Positions 20,360 through 30,116 of a stretch of DNA of 30,605 nt are shown here, piece after piece. The DNA is taken from NCBI RefSeq assembly GCF_000485595.1, contig NW_014577267.1, positions 1-30,605 of the forward strand. Direction: 5' to 3'. The position numbers and the translations under genes are program-made. Within the stretch, counting starts at the first letter, position 1; each line of letters opens with the position of its first letter. The DNA is from Priapulus caudatus. Taxonomy: Eukaryota > Priapulida > Priapulimorpha > Priapulimorphida > Priapulidae. The notes beneath the pieces were generated by a model. That model was given only the letters and a program-made list of their open reading frames with translations, was not told the DNA's origin and made no database searches.

Positions 20360-20906
20360 TTGGTCTCTGTTCTCTTACTTAAGTTGTTTGATCAATTTAA
20401 TGGCACCTGTGACATTACGAACACCAAGGAAGTAGACTATGTCACCCATAATATCTGCTGCAATAAAATCAGTCGACAGTTTAGTTTCAAGGAAGTTGAC
20501 AAATTAATTATCGTTACAATACTGGTGCGAACAGGTACTGCTTTATGCATGTGTCACATGAGTTCGACAGGAGCCTTAACTAAGACACGATTTCGTTTTG
20601 TCATGATATTTAGTACAATCATCTCTGGTCGCATCCTTTGTTATCTAAATATTGGCATGTTTTGTTACAGCCAACACATAGCAGTAGGGATAACAGCCAA
20701 TTGGTTACATTTGGAGTCGCGTTCCATTACACAGCACACAAGCATGCTATTCAGTTACCATTCTAAACAACTGAATCCTTCATGTACGGGTTTGATGAGT
20801 TACGCGCCAATAACACACATTTGCCAAATGTTAAACAGATGGCAGGACTATTTAAAAAAAAATTTTTATCTGGTGTTGGTGCATTAATCGATGAAGTTAG
20901 TGTCAA
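20360..20906 (+). other. Unrecognised open stretch, possibly a decayed coding fragment
   Basis: A plus-strand frame is open from 20360 to 20887 (175 codons). After a frame change near 20780 a second frame is open up to a TAA at 20906 and reads MYGFDELRANNTHLPNVKQ followed by MAGLFKKKFLSGVGALIDE. Its amino-acid composition looks more protein-like than the rest of the intergenic DNA, but I recognise no family. It lies just beyond the 3' end of the convertase, on the opposite strand, and could instead be the convertase's 3' UTR or an intron. A fragment of an unknown mobile element is the most likely explanation if it is real. Confidence 0.25.
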
Positions 20907-20918
20907 TTAAGAGAGAAC

Positions 20919-23900
20919 TTACCTCATCCTCTCCTGGAATAGTGTCGCAGTAATAGGTGTCCCATATAAAATGACTTGCCATGATACAAGTTTTCCTAGT
21001 GTGACCTCTTTTCCATCTAAAATAATGTCACTACATAGTGTTAATACTGTCAAATGAACCCAATTACGTGCATTATATCTGTTAATTAAAGGCATAATAG
21101 GGCCATTGATTATGCAATGTTAACGAATGCTAGAGTAACAGGCACCTTGTGTAGTTAATAAGTACATTACCTTATAACCAAACGCGTATTAGTTTGTCCA
21201 ATATCACTGCTAATTACTAAGAAATGTCTAATTGAAATCCGTAAATCTGGTAATCTGGCACTAACGCTAAATTGTTTGCCAAGCAAAATAGCCTCCAAAC
21301 GGTTAGATGACGTCACATGTTGCTACGGGTGTTGAGCAGAGAATTGTTTGTCCCGGGATGCTTATAACGACTAATGAGCTCGTGGAATGTATCTCTGGGT
21401 GTATTCTTGGTATTGAGGAACAAGTAAATAACCATGGGTGCTAATGAACAGGTACCCACATGTCCTCAATTTCGGGCACAGGTGTATTCGTTTGACCAAT
21501 ATACGTAAATACGCGTAGTGCCGTCTGCTTTCCATGTTTAGTCTGTGGCTGTGGTTAGTCACGATCCCCCCTGAGTGTTGACCCCCAAACACAGCCTAGT
21601 TCATTATCACCAGCGTCCGTGATTCGTACCTGGATTCTACGTTCATTACAATCATAGCTACTGTTACGTACAGTTACGGTACTGTACTATCGCTAGCATT
21701 AGGTACGGCCGAGCATGCGTGCGAAAATGTCCGGTGCACTATAAATCTGTATCACTCCCGCTTCGCCGGCAGCAGTTTGAAAGTGAAACTGTAAACTGTA
21801 AACATTTCTTGGACTGCGGATTTCAATTAGACATTTCTTAGTAACCAGCAGTGATATTGGACAAACTAATACGCTTTTGGCTATAGGTTAATGTACTTAT
21901 TAACTACACAAGGTGCCAGTTACTCTAGCATTCGTCAACATTGCATAATCAATGGCCATATTATTCCTTTAACTACACAAGGTGCCAGTTACTCTAGCAT
22001 TCGTCAACATTGCATAATCAATGGACCTATTATGCCTTTAACACAAAAATTAAGGATACGATGTATTTATAAGCATTATAATAATTACTGATGCAAATGT
22101 AGAAGTGAATAATAGCTAAGTATTTAATAGCGTCTAAGTATTTACGTGATCAAAAACGTAAAGCAATCATCATAGAAATGCTGATATAAGATGAAACGCT
22201 CAATTAATGTAATAGCATACGATTGAGGGATCGAGAATTCGTGAGGCTACGAAACCCAAATTAGGGAAATGAAAAATAATGGACTTACTGATATCTACGA
22301 TAACAAGCTTCCATGTCCCAGCTGGATTTTCTCCCCAGCAACGTGCTGTTGAAAATGGCCAGCTAGATAAACCTTTATCAGATCTGTTGCAGAAAGCATG
22401 ATACTGTATTATGACATGAAGTGAGACGAATATTTATTTATACTGAAAATGCCAGTTGCTACGATAACATTTCCATAATGATACACCATTAGTACTATTT
22501 TTTTGTCTGACAAGAATCTTTGAAATGCTGCACCAATTTCTAAAATATTACACATGCACCAGTGGTTTTACAAGTACAGTGTTTGCAGTACAATACTTTT
22601 CATGGCACTTATCTCATATCAACAACTACTCTTAACTTTTTGCAATGCTTATAATATATTGAACATTCTAAACACATCAATAGCAAGTAAATAAATGTTC
22701 ACTGCTTGTGCCTTACACGTCTTTGGACCGAGGTGGCCCTATCACAGAGATTGTTCCACTTGGACAAATGAGCTGTACATCTAATTCACCTCTTTTGGGA
22801 TGTGACAGTGTGACTCTAACCTGCACATGCTCAAGCATAAGCAATGCATATCCTTCTAGCGTCTGTGGTGTCACTAAAAGCAAAACCCATAGATAATTAT
22901 TTAATATTACTATGTCATAAACTACACATGTTTTTATATAGAACATATGAAATATATAGGATTTAACTGACATCCAGTTCCAGTTCCCTCAAAGATTGGT
23001 TATCACTATTTTTATTGCAGTATTTATATTACTTTACTTTGGCAACTGCATCAAATTTAGTTAGTTTAATTGTTAGATATTTACTCTCTGATGACGTATA
23101 TTTATTAACGGTCCTGTGTGATAATTATTAAATATTCCATATTTGATATTGTTAGTAAACAGTCATTTATTAGTTTTTGATGAAAGCACAAACAAAATAT
23201 AGTAACATTTATCATTGGCTATAAACAGAGTACATCTCGAACATAAATCAATTCAAATACACACCTGTATAGTTAACTATGAGCCTGGAAGGAGACTTTG
23301 CGATTGGCTCATTTACATTTAGAACATCTCCAGTAAATACTGTCATCCAAGGTACATTCTTCCACACCTACAAATTATCATTACCTGATAAGCACTTGTA
23401 ATCTAGTTTGTGATATATTTCTTATATAAAAATATATACTCATTGGCTTCTATGTTAATGTTTTCACTATCTACTTACACTGGAACATAAGCCTTGAACC
23501 ATACTATAATAACATGGAAAGTACAGGTGCTTACTAACGCAAGAGACTCCATTAGATTAAATACTTTTGTGATTAAGAACAATAAAGTCACTGTTGGCTC
23601 CTTATCAGATCTTCCATTACACCTACCTTTGCAGAATTTATTAGTCTCCATGCGTCCATTGCACCAAACCCATGTTTGTGACTATGATGAAGACCTGCTT
23701 GATTAGTGTACCAGGCTGCATGGTCAACATCTATCTGAGGATTAATATATGACTTAATTAATTAATTAATTACACGAAGCAATCCAAGTATGCTTGATTT
23801 GACTTCTGGTTAATTATTCTGCATACTTACCAATCTGCATATGGAGCTCACCTACATTTTCAGTAGATATATTTCATTACTGCATGTTCTATTACGAACA

Positions 23901-26900
23901 TTACACACTGCCTGTTCCAATAGTTGGAATATCTAGTAACACCATAAAGCAATATTGAGTATTGTAAATATATAACATCATATTCAATCAAAATCAATAA
24001 GTTCTTGTTATTACTACAATTACCTGTTTATTCAGCTTGAGCATTATTATGATCTCTGTTTTATTGAAATTGGTTATACTGAGCTGTTTCAATAAACAGT
24101 TCCTTTCTGCCCTTTCTGATCCAAAATAACCAGGGTTTATTTGCTTTTATATTTATCTAAGTGATCATGTGTGTCACCCAAAATGGCCATAATGGTCTTG
24201 AAGTCAGGTGAATTTGCAACACCAGCATGAACAATATATTGTTGTTTTATATTCGATGCCTTTTTAAATAAGAAGGTGAACAAACAGAGTTATATTGACT
24301 AGTACATTGTCTCTGCACAATTAACTAGACAAGTTGCATGCCCTAGTATGCTATTAAACAAAAGTATCCATCTGTAATTTAACTATAAAATATTCTAGAT
24401 TACTGTTACGCATGCTAATCACGGGGGCTCGGGGCGATTTAGCCCCCGAAATGTCAAAAAGAGCCCCGGAAATGCTAAAAAGAGCCCCCGTAAATTTGCA
24501 TAGAGTTCAATGCAAACCAAATTTTAGAGTGCTATTTTCATGCACGCGAGCTTGAAAAGTAGCCCCCGAAAAATAGATTTTAATTTTTTCCCTGTAATCA
24601 AGTAGCCACATGGATATGGCACCAGAAAATAGGAATAGCCATGCTATATGAATATCTACCTCTTCTCACCTCACTGACTATACATACCTTTTTGGCTGTC
24701 ATGATTATCAAATACTGAACATCTCTCCATGTTAGACAAGGATTAGCTTGTAACATGAGGGCAATCATGCCTGCAGCAATAGGTGCGGCAGCTGAAGTTC
24801 CAGAGTGATGGTCTGTACAGCCTGTTGCTCCATGTGCAGTCCAATCAGTTGTTACCTAACAATAGTTATCACAGATACCTGACATACATCCACATACTGA
24901 ATCAGCGTGATTTTAATTGCAGAGCTATACACACAACTTTGCGCATGCTGAAAGTACATACTGTTGCTGTCTGACTTACATGTCTTTATTTGTATTAAGT
25001 TTATATGTCTAAATATCTAGTGGCATGACATATGCATGTAATGCATGTATACATACATATACATATATTTATGTACAATGCTAGAAAGGAATCACCAAAA
25101 TTCTATTGATGAATAATCAATTCTACTTGTTTTTAACATTTTCCTACTAAATTACTATTTCTTATATGAGCAATAGGGCAGAAAATGTTAAATGATTTAT
25201 TAAAGAATTGGTAAACACGGTCACTCACAATTGGTCTGGAGTCGCCCTGCCCACTGCTAAACGTTACTGCCAGCATGGAGGCACATTCTTCCGCATAGTA
25301 TGGCATGTTACCATGCTCATCTACCGCACCTATAGCACAGAGAATAATTAATTTTAATAAAATTAAAAGAAATATTTGTGCAAACTCAAGTTACCAGAAA
25401 TATACGGACAGCAATCATACCTATTGTGACAGTATATGGTGAGTTTGCATAGCCGTCATAGTTGCAGTTGTCCGTATTAACACCTCCATTTCCACTTGCC
25501 ACTACAAAGATGCTCCCATAACCACGACGGCCCATCTCAATTCCATGGATAAGGGCTTTGGAAGCCAAGTAGTGTGGCCCATCGACTGTCACCCCATCGT
25601 CTTCTGGACCCCAACTGCAGTGAAATAGTGGAAATATGTATTAGAACACATCACATTGCTAACAAAATCTTTTTCTCATATTAAAGTAAAAGAAACACTT
25701 TTCAAGTGTCTAACTGATTGCACAACAGGTCTTCTTTTGCCATATAGTGGGAATAAAAGAAATAATTAGCAAATATGTCAGTCATCTAAAATATAAGCAT
25801 TTGATAATGCAAGTATAAGGCGCGTTCACATGAACGTTTTTGGCCCGAGCCTAATTAGGCCCGCGCCAGATTTGGCTTGAGCCCGAGCGTTCACACGGAC
25901 GTTTTTGGCCCGAGCCTAATTAGGCCCGTGCCAGATTTGGTCCCATCAAAAACGTCGGACCAGGCCCAAGCCAAATTTTAGCACCAGCTTTCGGCGAGCG
26001 GTAGAGCGGTAGAATCGGTTGAGTGGTAGATGCTGCGAGTGTCGAACGTGTACTTAGACGAAATAAAGTCCAAAACAGTATATAAAAATTCAAGATTGAT
26101 AATTGAACTCGGAATGAAAGTAAACATTCTGAATCGTACACAACGCCATCTCGCGAAATACTGCCAAAGTATCTGTGAGATATTTGTGCAATAAAATTTA
26201 TTTGAATTTGAATTTGAATTTGACAGATAGTATTCACTTGCGTACGTGTGAACGCTCCGACTCAAACCGGCCCGAGCCAAATCTAGCCCATTTGGCTCGA
26301 GCCAAGCCATGACCGTGTGAACGCGACTATAATCTCCACTTGAATTTTACAGATAAATTTTATAATTAAAACTGAAGTTATAAAAAATACTAAAATTATT
26401 ACCATACTAAATTACTAAATCGCTATTATAATAATGTGTTATTGAATAAAAAAATGCATATATGTATGTACATTAGGAATAGAAAAATGTGTGCACCTGC
26501 AACTATATATGTCATTCAAATCCATATTTTTATTAAATGCTGCTGCTTCTAGACTGTCAGTTAGTGGTCCATCTAGGACCTTGATACCTGAAATATTGCA
26601 AAGAATGAGATGTTAATTTATTGTCACCAAACTGCTAAGAATACATAATTTGCATGCAATTAGTACTTGGATTACCTACCCATCAATGGGCATAAGAGAG
26701 AATTTTCCTGTAGTAACTTAGCCAAGAATGCTAACATATGGCAGTATATGCATGATTACACATACTACTATAACCACCGCAGTAAATTTTAATCAGACCT
26801 GAAACTTTAGCACCATATGCAACTCCAACGGCACAAAATCCATTTGGCACTGCAGCTATTTCACCAGCACACCTTGTTCCATGCTGGTTCTTTTCTGAAA

Positions 26901-28716
26901 TATTTTTTACAAGAACCATAAACTAATACACAAATCATGTGTGTGCGCATGTGTGCATGTGTGTGTGACTGCATGCATGTATGTAATAGTTGGTATAAAA
27001 TTAAGATGTAGAAACAATGCAAGAATACTCCACAATCAAAAGCAGCACACATTTTATGTAATAACAGTATTTTTCAACACTATTTACTATACCACATCAA
27101 AGTTTAATATAAAGATAAACCATATATGTACTTTAATACCAATCTATATATTAACAGTTCAATTGTGGATCAATATGTTATAGTCAACAACAAAAATTAT
27201 AAGATCAGAAGATTTTAAACAGAAAACAAATGTACACAACAGTACATCTCACACAAAATCTAATTTTAAAGAAAATTTTCACATACCATAAATTAAATTA
27301 GGCATAGCATCAGCATCATCATCATTTAGATCCCAGCTGGCTTCTTGGTTATAGTTATCTTTAATATCAGGATTTGTCCACTCCACACCTGAAACACACA
27401 AATGAACAGTTCAAACGCACAAATGCAGAACAAACAAATGCAGCTCACACATGCTTCATCAATATCAACACCAGTATTTCATGAATTAGGTACATAGAAA
27501 CGACCTTTAATTAAACAGGATTTCAATATGCTAACTAATGAAAAACAAGACCATTCACACCTGATTACTTATTTAAACATAGAATACAGGGCGTTAACTA
27601 TGAGCTTAAAATATCATATCTACCACGTTTTACCACATAATTAAAATTATTTATTACAATTATTAATCAGTAAAATATAACTTTACTGATACTGGATTAA
27701 ATTAGGTTGTTATTCACGAAAATTTAAATGGCTATATGCACATTTTAGACAGCTAATAAAAGAGCACATGTATTATTGCAGAATTGCACATTCAGGAATA
27801 TCCAGACAACACTGCAAAGAATTTTCCACCTCACTTTGTTTTATTTCTAGTACCGCTATGTACGGCGATACCATCTACCCAGAAACATGAATTCTCACCA
27901 TCATCTACCACTGCAACTGTGATTCCACTTCCAGTAATTCCAAGCTCCCAGACTCCAGTTACATTGATGTCCATGTGAAGCAACCTCTCATTATTCTACA
28001 ACACAACATGTCATTGCTTGACGTAAGTAACAACGTGTAATATTTGTTTGATAAAATACTAAGAAGTATACTTGCGACATTACGTGAGGCAAACATGTAT
28101 GTACATCTGACAAGAATAATGTATCCAATGAATGCCAATTTATTGTATTACATACCAAATGCCACTGGAAAGGATACATTGGGTCCTCAAATGTGATGGT
28201 CCTCTTCTGTCTCACGTGTGGAACTTGTCTCTCAAACCAGATGATGTGAGCATTTTCATGGTAGGCCTTTTCAAACTCTATGACAATTCTCATAAATGTC
28301 CTATCACAGTTATGTAGCACTGGCCTTTTCACAAACTGAGCTTGGATGCACATCCTGTACTGTTTTATCACAGGGTTGATCACGGAAGAGTTTGAATGCA
28401 CTTTTGTTGAAAGACTCCACTCAAACAAATAATGATTTTTCAGCTCACCAATTTGTCCAATATTAGAAAGTCCTATCTCTTTGGCAAGATTTGAAGCATG
28501 ATAATTGCTTGTGGTATATCTCCATTCATTATCACTTTTGAATGCTACATGCACTGCCCATCTGAATGGATTTGTTTTAGCATTGTGGTCGCTTGTGTGT
28601 TTACCCCTACCATAAGAAATTAACTTCACTTCCACCAAGCAAACATGAAGTGTTATAACGTTTAAAATAATTGCCTGAAATGTCATTAAAATATCACTGC
28701 GTAGACCCAGCTTCAT
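20919..28716 (-). CDS. Proprotein convertase (furin/kexin-type S8 subtilase), 13 coding exons
   Basis: A calcium-dependent serine endoprotease of the secretory pathway that cleaves precursors after paired basic residues. The spliced coding sequence joins 28716-28156, 27995-27899, 27388-27287, 26894-26799, 26587-26497, 25614-25421, 25329-25229, 24855-24688, 23734-23627, 23367-23265, 22873-22717, 22383-22289 and 21016-20923; every intron is GT-AG and every phase fits. The model has 656 residues: signal peptide (about 1-34), propeptide ending RQKR172, catalytic domain with Asp218 (VVDDG), His258 (HGTRCAGE), oxyanion Asn358 (ASGNGG) and Ser435 (SGTSAA), then a P domain to about residue 645. Asn at the oxyanion position argues against a PC2 orthologue, which has Asp. 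The start is supported by ACCACCATG. The TAA at 20921-20919 follows AGG directly but overlaps a GTAAGT donor, so further 3' exons (Cys-rich or membrane tail) are possible. The exact paralogue is not resolved. Confidence 0.95.
20923..21016 (-). CDS. Convertase coding exon 13: end of P domain
   Basis: The acceptor is TTATTTTAG at 21025-21017. It encodes [20 protein letters not shown], matching the P-domain terminus LTKFTLVLYGT, then [11 protein letters not shown]. At 20922 the sequence GTAAGT is both a good donor (phase 2) and, read through, gives AGG TAA, a stop. No downstream exon could be recognised, so the terminal-exon reading is preferred weakly. Confidence 0.88.
21090..22037. mobile_element. 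948-bp foldback transposon with 151-bp inverted arms and TTAA target duplications
   Basis: The left arm (21090-21240) starts AGGCATAATAGGGCCATT. The right arm (21818-22037) is its inverted copy with few mismatches. TTAA flanks both ends (21086-21089, 22038-22041). Within the right arm a 69-bp segment is tandemly duplicated (starts 21902 and 21971). The interior has no transposase frame. The TTAA duplication and AGGC start link it in style to the 1184-1640 element. It sits in the last intron of the convertase. Confidence 0.9.
22289..22383 (-). CDS. Convertase coding exon 12: P domain
   Basis: Encodes [20 protein letters not shown] then [11 protein letters not shown], matching GFTNWEFMTVHCWGE...GTWTLEI. 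Phase 2 in, phase 1 out (GTAAGT). The next intron, 1272 bp, contains the 21090 TTAA element. Confidence 0.95.
22717..22873 (-). CDS. Convertase coding exon 11: P domain core
   Basis: Encodes [20 protein letters not shown] then [17 protein letters not shown], matching the furin core LEHAQARLTLSYNRRGDL...SPMGT. Where many convertases have RGD this one has RGE. It ends KD plus GT at a GTAAGG donor, phase 2; the next exon completes Val593. Confidence 0.95.
23265..23367 (-). CDS. Convertase coding exon 10: start of P domain
   Basis: Encodes [20 protein letters not shown] then [14 protein letters not shown], corresponding to the WKTV... linker and first strands of the P domain. Sequence identity is lower here, as usual for the family; placement rests on position, splice phase (0 in, 1 out) and the opening Trp. 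Confidence 0.88.
23627..23734 (-). CDS. Convertase coding exon 9: end of catalytic domain
   Basis: Encodes [20 protein letters not shown] then [16 protein letters not shown], matching furin's NGVGRKVSHSYGYGLLDAGAMV. Phase 0 at both ends, donor GTAGGT. Confidence 0.93.
24421..24590. repeat. G/C-run repeat in a convertase intron
   Basis: AGCCCCCGAAATGTCAAAAA, AGCCCCGGAAATGCTAAAAA and AGCCCCCGTAAAT follow one another with about a 21-base period. They are preceded by the complementary GGGGGCT and followed at 24560 by another AGCCCCCGAAAAAT. The CCCCC and GGGGG runs stand out in an AT-rich intron and can pair as hairpins. It is probably part of a dispersed element. Confidence 0.6.
24688..24855 (-). 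CDS. Convertase coding exon 8: catalytic Ser
   Basis: Encodes [20 protein letters not shown] then [20 protein letters not shown] and [24 protein letters not shown] holds the nucleophile Ser435. A four-residue insertion relative to furin precedes it. Phase 0 at both ends. Confidence 0.97.
25229..25329 (-). CDS. Convertase coding exon 7
   Basis: Encodes [20 protein letters not shown] then [14 protein letters not shown], equivalent to furin's FGNVPWYSEACSSTLATTYSSG. Ends in phase 0 at GTGAGT. The upstream intron is only 91 bp. Confidence 0.95.
25421..25614 (-). CDS. Convertase coding exon 6: oxyanion Asn
   Basis: Encodes [20 protein letters not shown] through [11 protein letters not shown] and [23 protein letters not shown] and ASGNGG are family hallmarks. 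Asn358 is the oxyanion-hole residue. Phase 2 in, phase 1 out (GTATGA donor). Confidence 0.97.
25818..26328. mobile_element. 511-bp miniature element with GCGTTCACA ends in a convertase intron
   Basis: The left end AGGCGCGTTCACA (25818) and the inverted right end (AGTCGCGTTCACA on the minus strand, ending 26328) differ at one base. They are flanked by ATA (25815-25817 and 26329-26331) or, counted one base differently, TATA. A segment of about 65 bp beginning CGTTCACA is directly repeated just inside the left end. The inside is non-coding, with GGCCCGAGCC-type words in both orientations. A Harbinger-like origin would fit a 3-bp duplication but is not shown. Confidence 0.8.
26497..26587 (-). CDS. 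Convertase coding exon 5
   Basis: Encodes [20 protein letters not shown] then MDLNDIYSC, equivalent to furin's RMLDGEVTDAVEA to HIYSAS. It ends in phase 2, with AG completing Ser316 in the next exon. The following 882-bp intron carries the 25818 miniature element. Confidence 0.95.
26799..26894 (-). CDS. Convertase coding exon 4: catalytic His
   Basis: Encodes [16 protein letters not shown] followed by [23 protein letters not shown] is the signature around the catalytic histidine (His258) of kexin-like subtilases. Phase 1 at both ends. Confidence 0.95.
27287..27388 (-). CDS. Convertase coding exon 3
   Basis: Encodes [20 protein letters not shown] and the acidic [10 protein letters not shown] run, matching the furin segment IEKNHPDLAGNYDPGASFDV. 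The acidic residues are in a calcium-binding region of this family. Phase 1 at both ends. Confidence 0.95.
27899..27995 (-). CDS. Convertase coding exon 2: catalytic Asp
   Basis: Encodes residues 188-219 plus the first base of Gly220. [20 protein letters not shown] aligns with furin's AAWAQGYTGHGIVVSILDDG segment, and Asp218 is the catalytic aspartate. The donor is GTGAGA, phase 1. Confidence 0.95.
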
Positions 28717-28725
28717 GGTGGTACA
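28156..28725 (-). CDS. Convertase coding exon 1: signal peptide and propeptide
   Basis: The exon starts at a TTTGTTTTAG acceptor; the ATG is at 28716 in an ACCACCATGA context, nine bases inside. Residues 1-34 are a hydrophobic signal peptide. FRWAVHVAF, then [19 protein letters not shown], match the furin propeptide core, with His95 close to where furin carries its pH-sensing histidine. Residues 105-159 are extra compared with furin and include VKR131 and two cysteines (123, 137). The activation site VRQKR ends at residue 172. The exon ends QWHL187 at a GTATGT donor, phase 0. Confidence 0.9.
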
Positions 28726-28810
28726 CTAAAACAAATAAAAGCAAGGAGTAAATACAGTGCTGGATACAATTTTTAAACCTGTAAAACTGTAAATAAATAA
28801 ATACAAATAA

Positions 28811-28905
28811 TTTATATATATATATATATATATTGCATATATATATATATATATATATTGCAGATATAATATATATATATATATTATATCTGCAGACAGA
28901 CAGAA

Positions 28906-28942
<37 letters not shown>

Positions 28943-28959
28943 TACAGACAGACAGATGG

Positions 28960-29001
<42 letters not shown>

Positions 29002-29022
29002 TGATAGATAGATAGATAGATG
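28811..29022. repeat. (TA)n, (GACA)n and (GATA)n microsatellites
   Basis: Three TA runs lie at 28814-28832, 28838-28858 and 28869-28886, the last two separated by ATTGCAGATATAAT. They are followed by (CAGA)n with few interruptions at 28891-28998 and (TAGA)n at 29003-29020. They lie in the presumed first intron of the convertase. Confidence 0.95.
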
Positions 29023-29207
29023 AATAGATATTTAAAGCCACGATTTCATGTCATGATGGCACATCCAATAATTTCTTGCACAGGTTTACTGACATTTATA
29101 TAGTAGTCTTGAACAACAACAATTTCTTAATTTGTCAGTGTGATGTAACAGCTGCTCAGTCAGTCAAGCAATTCTATGACATACACAAAAACGAATCAGG
29201 TACTTAC

Positions 29208-29336
29208 ATGACAATCATGGAGAACGCACTGTATATGGCAACAGGTGGCCAAATCATAGCAAGTAATTGACATTAACGGACCACTTATCTACAAAGCAGT
29301 AAGACTTTCAGCGATGCCAGCATCAATGTTTCCTTC
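29208..29336 (-). other. Probable non-coding 5' exon of the convertase
   Basis: On the minus strand a strong acceptor (TATTTTTTTCAG at 29348-29337) and a strong donor (GTAAGT at 29207-29202) bound 129 bases with stops in all three frames. Placed upstream of the convertase's first coding exon, which has its own acceptor (TTTGTTTTAG, exon from 28725), it fits a 5' UTR exon. It contains a short upstream ATG frame (MLASLKVLLLCR then stop). The intron between would hold the TA, GACA and GATA microsatellites. The first exon and promoter would lie further upstream and were not identified. Confidence 0.5.
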
Positions 29337-29670
29337 CTGAAAAAAATACATGTAACATAATAAAAAATATATCCATGACATTGTTTACTTGTAAATATAT
29401 CCTCGCATAACTGATATATTATATGGATGATGAAAATGTTCGCAGTTGTTTAAAAAGAGTCAAATTTACAGATCAGTTGATTAAAAAGACATCAAATTTA
29501 CAAATTTGCAGATTTCACTACTTCACACTACATTAATCCATGTTTTAATAATTATTAATGAATGCAGAATTTTTTCCATTTACGAATTATTCCCACCAAC
29601 TTCAGGATACAGCATATATTGCCTGCGGCAAATGTACACGGGCTATAGTACTACTACTACTACTCATAGG

Positions 29671-30116
29671 GTCTATGTCCCCCAGGGTACTGCCGGAACG
29701 TACCATGGGTACGGTCCGGTATACCGGAACGTACCCTGGTAATTAACTCTCTGATATGGTTAGGGTTAGGGTTAGGGAGTAGACGTAGGCAACTCCCTAG
29801 ACTCGTTAGTGGAGTAGGCGAGGTACGGGCCGGCATATTAGATAGTACTAGGGTACGTTCCGGTATACCGGACTGTACCCCGGGTACGTTCCGGCACTAC
29901 TACTACTGCTGAGAGGGTCTATGTCCCCCAGGGTACTGCCGGAACGTACCATGGGTACGGTCCGGTATACCGGAACGTACCCTGGTAATTAACTATCTGA
30001 TATGGTTAGGGTTAGGGTTAGGGAGTAGACGTAGGCGACTCCCTAGACCTGTTAGTGGAGTAGGCGAGGTACGGGCCGGCATATTAGATAGTACTAGGGT
30101 ACGTTCCGGTATAGAC
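29671..30116. repeat. Foldback repeat duplicated with a 246-bp period, containing TTAGGG runs
   Basis: Two direct copies start at 29671 and 29917 (GTCTATGTCCCCCAGGGTAC). In each, an arm with CCGGAACGTACC and TCCGGTATACCGGA is repeated in inverted form about 160 bases later. Between the arms lies (GGTTAG)3-like sequence (29757-29776, 30004-30023). The second right arm is cut off at about 30114 where the THAP-bearing sequence begins. Confidence 0.85.

Noticed and set aside
25386-25420. Extension of the convertase exon with IAVRIFLVT
   Set aside because: The GTATGA donor at 25420 joins in phase to the exon at 25329, which restores the family sequence.
20923-28716. Assignment of the convertase to PC2
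   Set aside because: The oxyanion position is Asn (ASGNGG), whereas PC2 has Asp there.
29757-29776. Chromosome end
   Set aside because: Only about three TTAGGG units, repeated inside a 246-bp element and followed by ordinary sequence.
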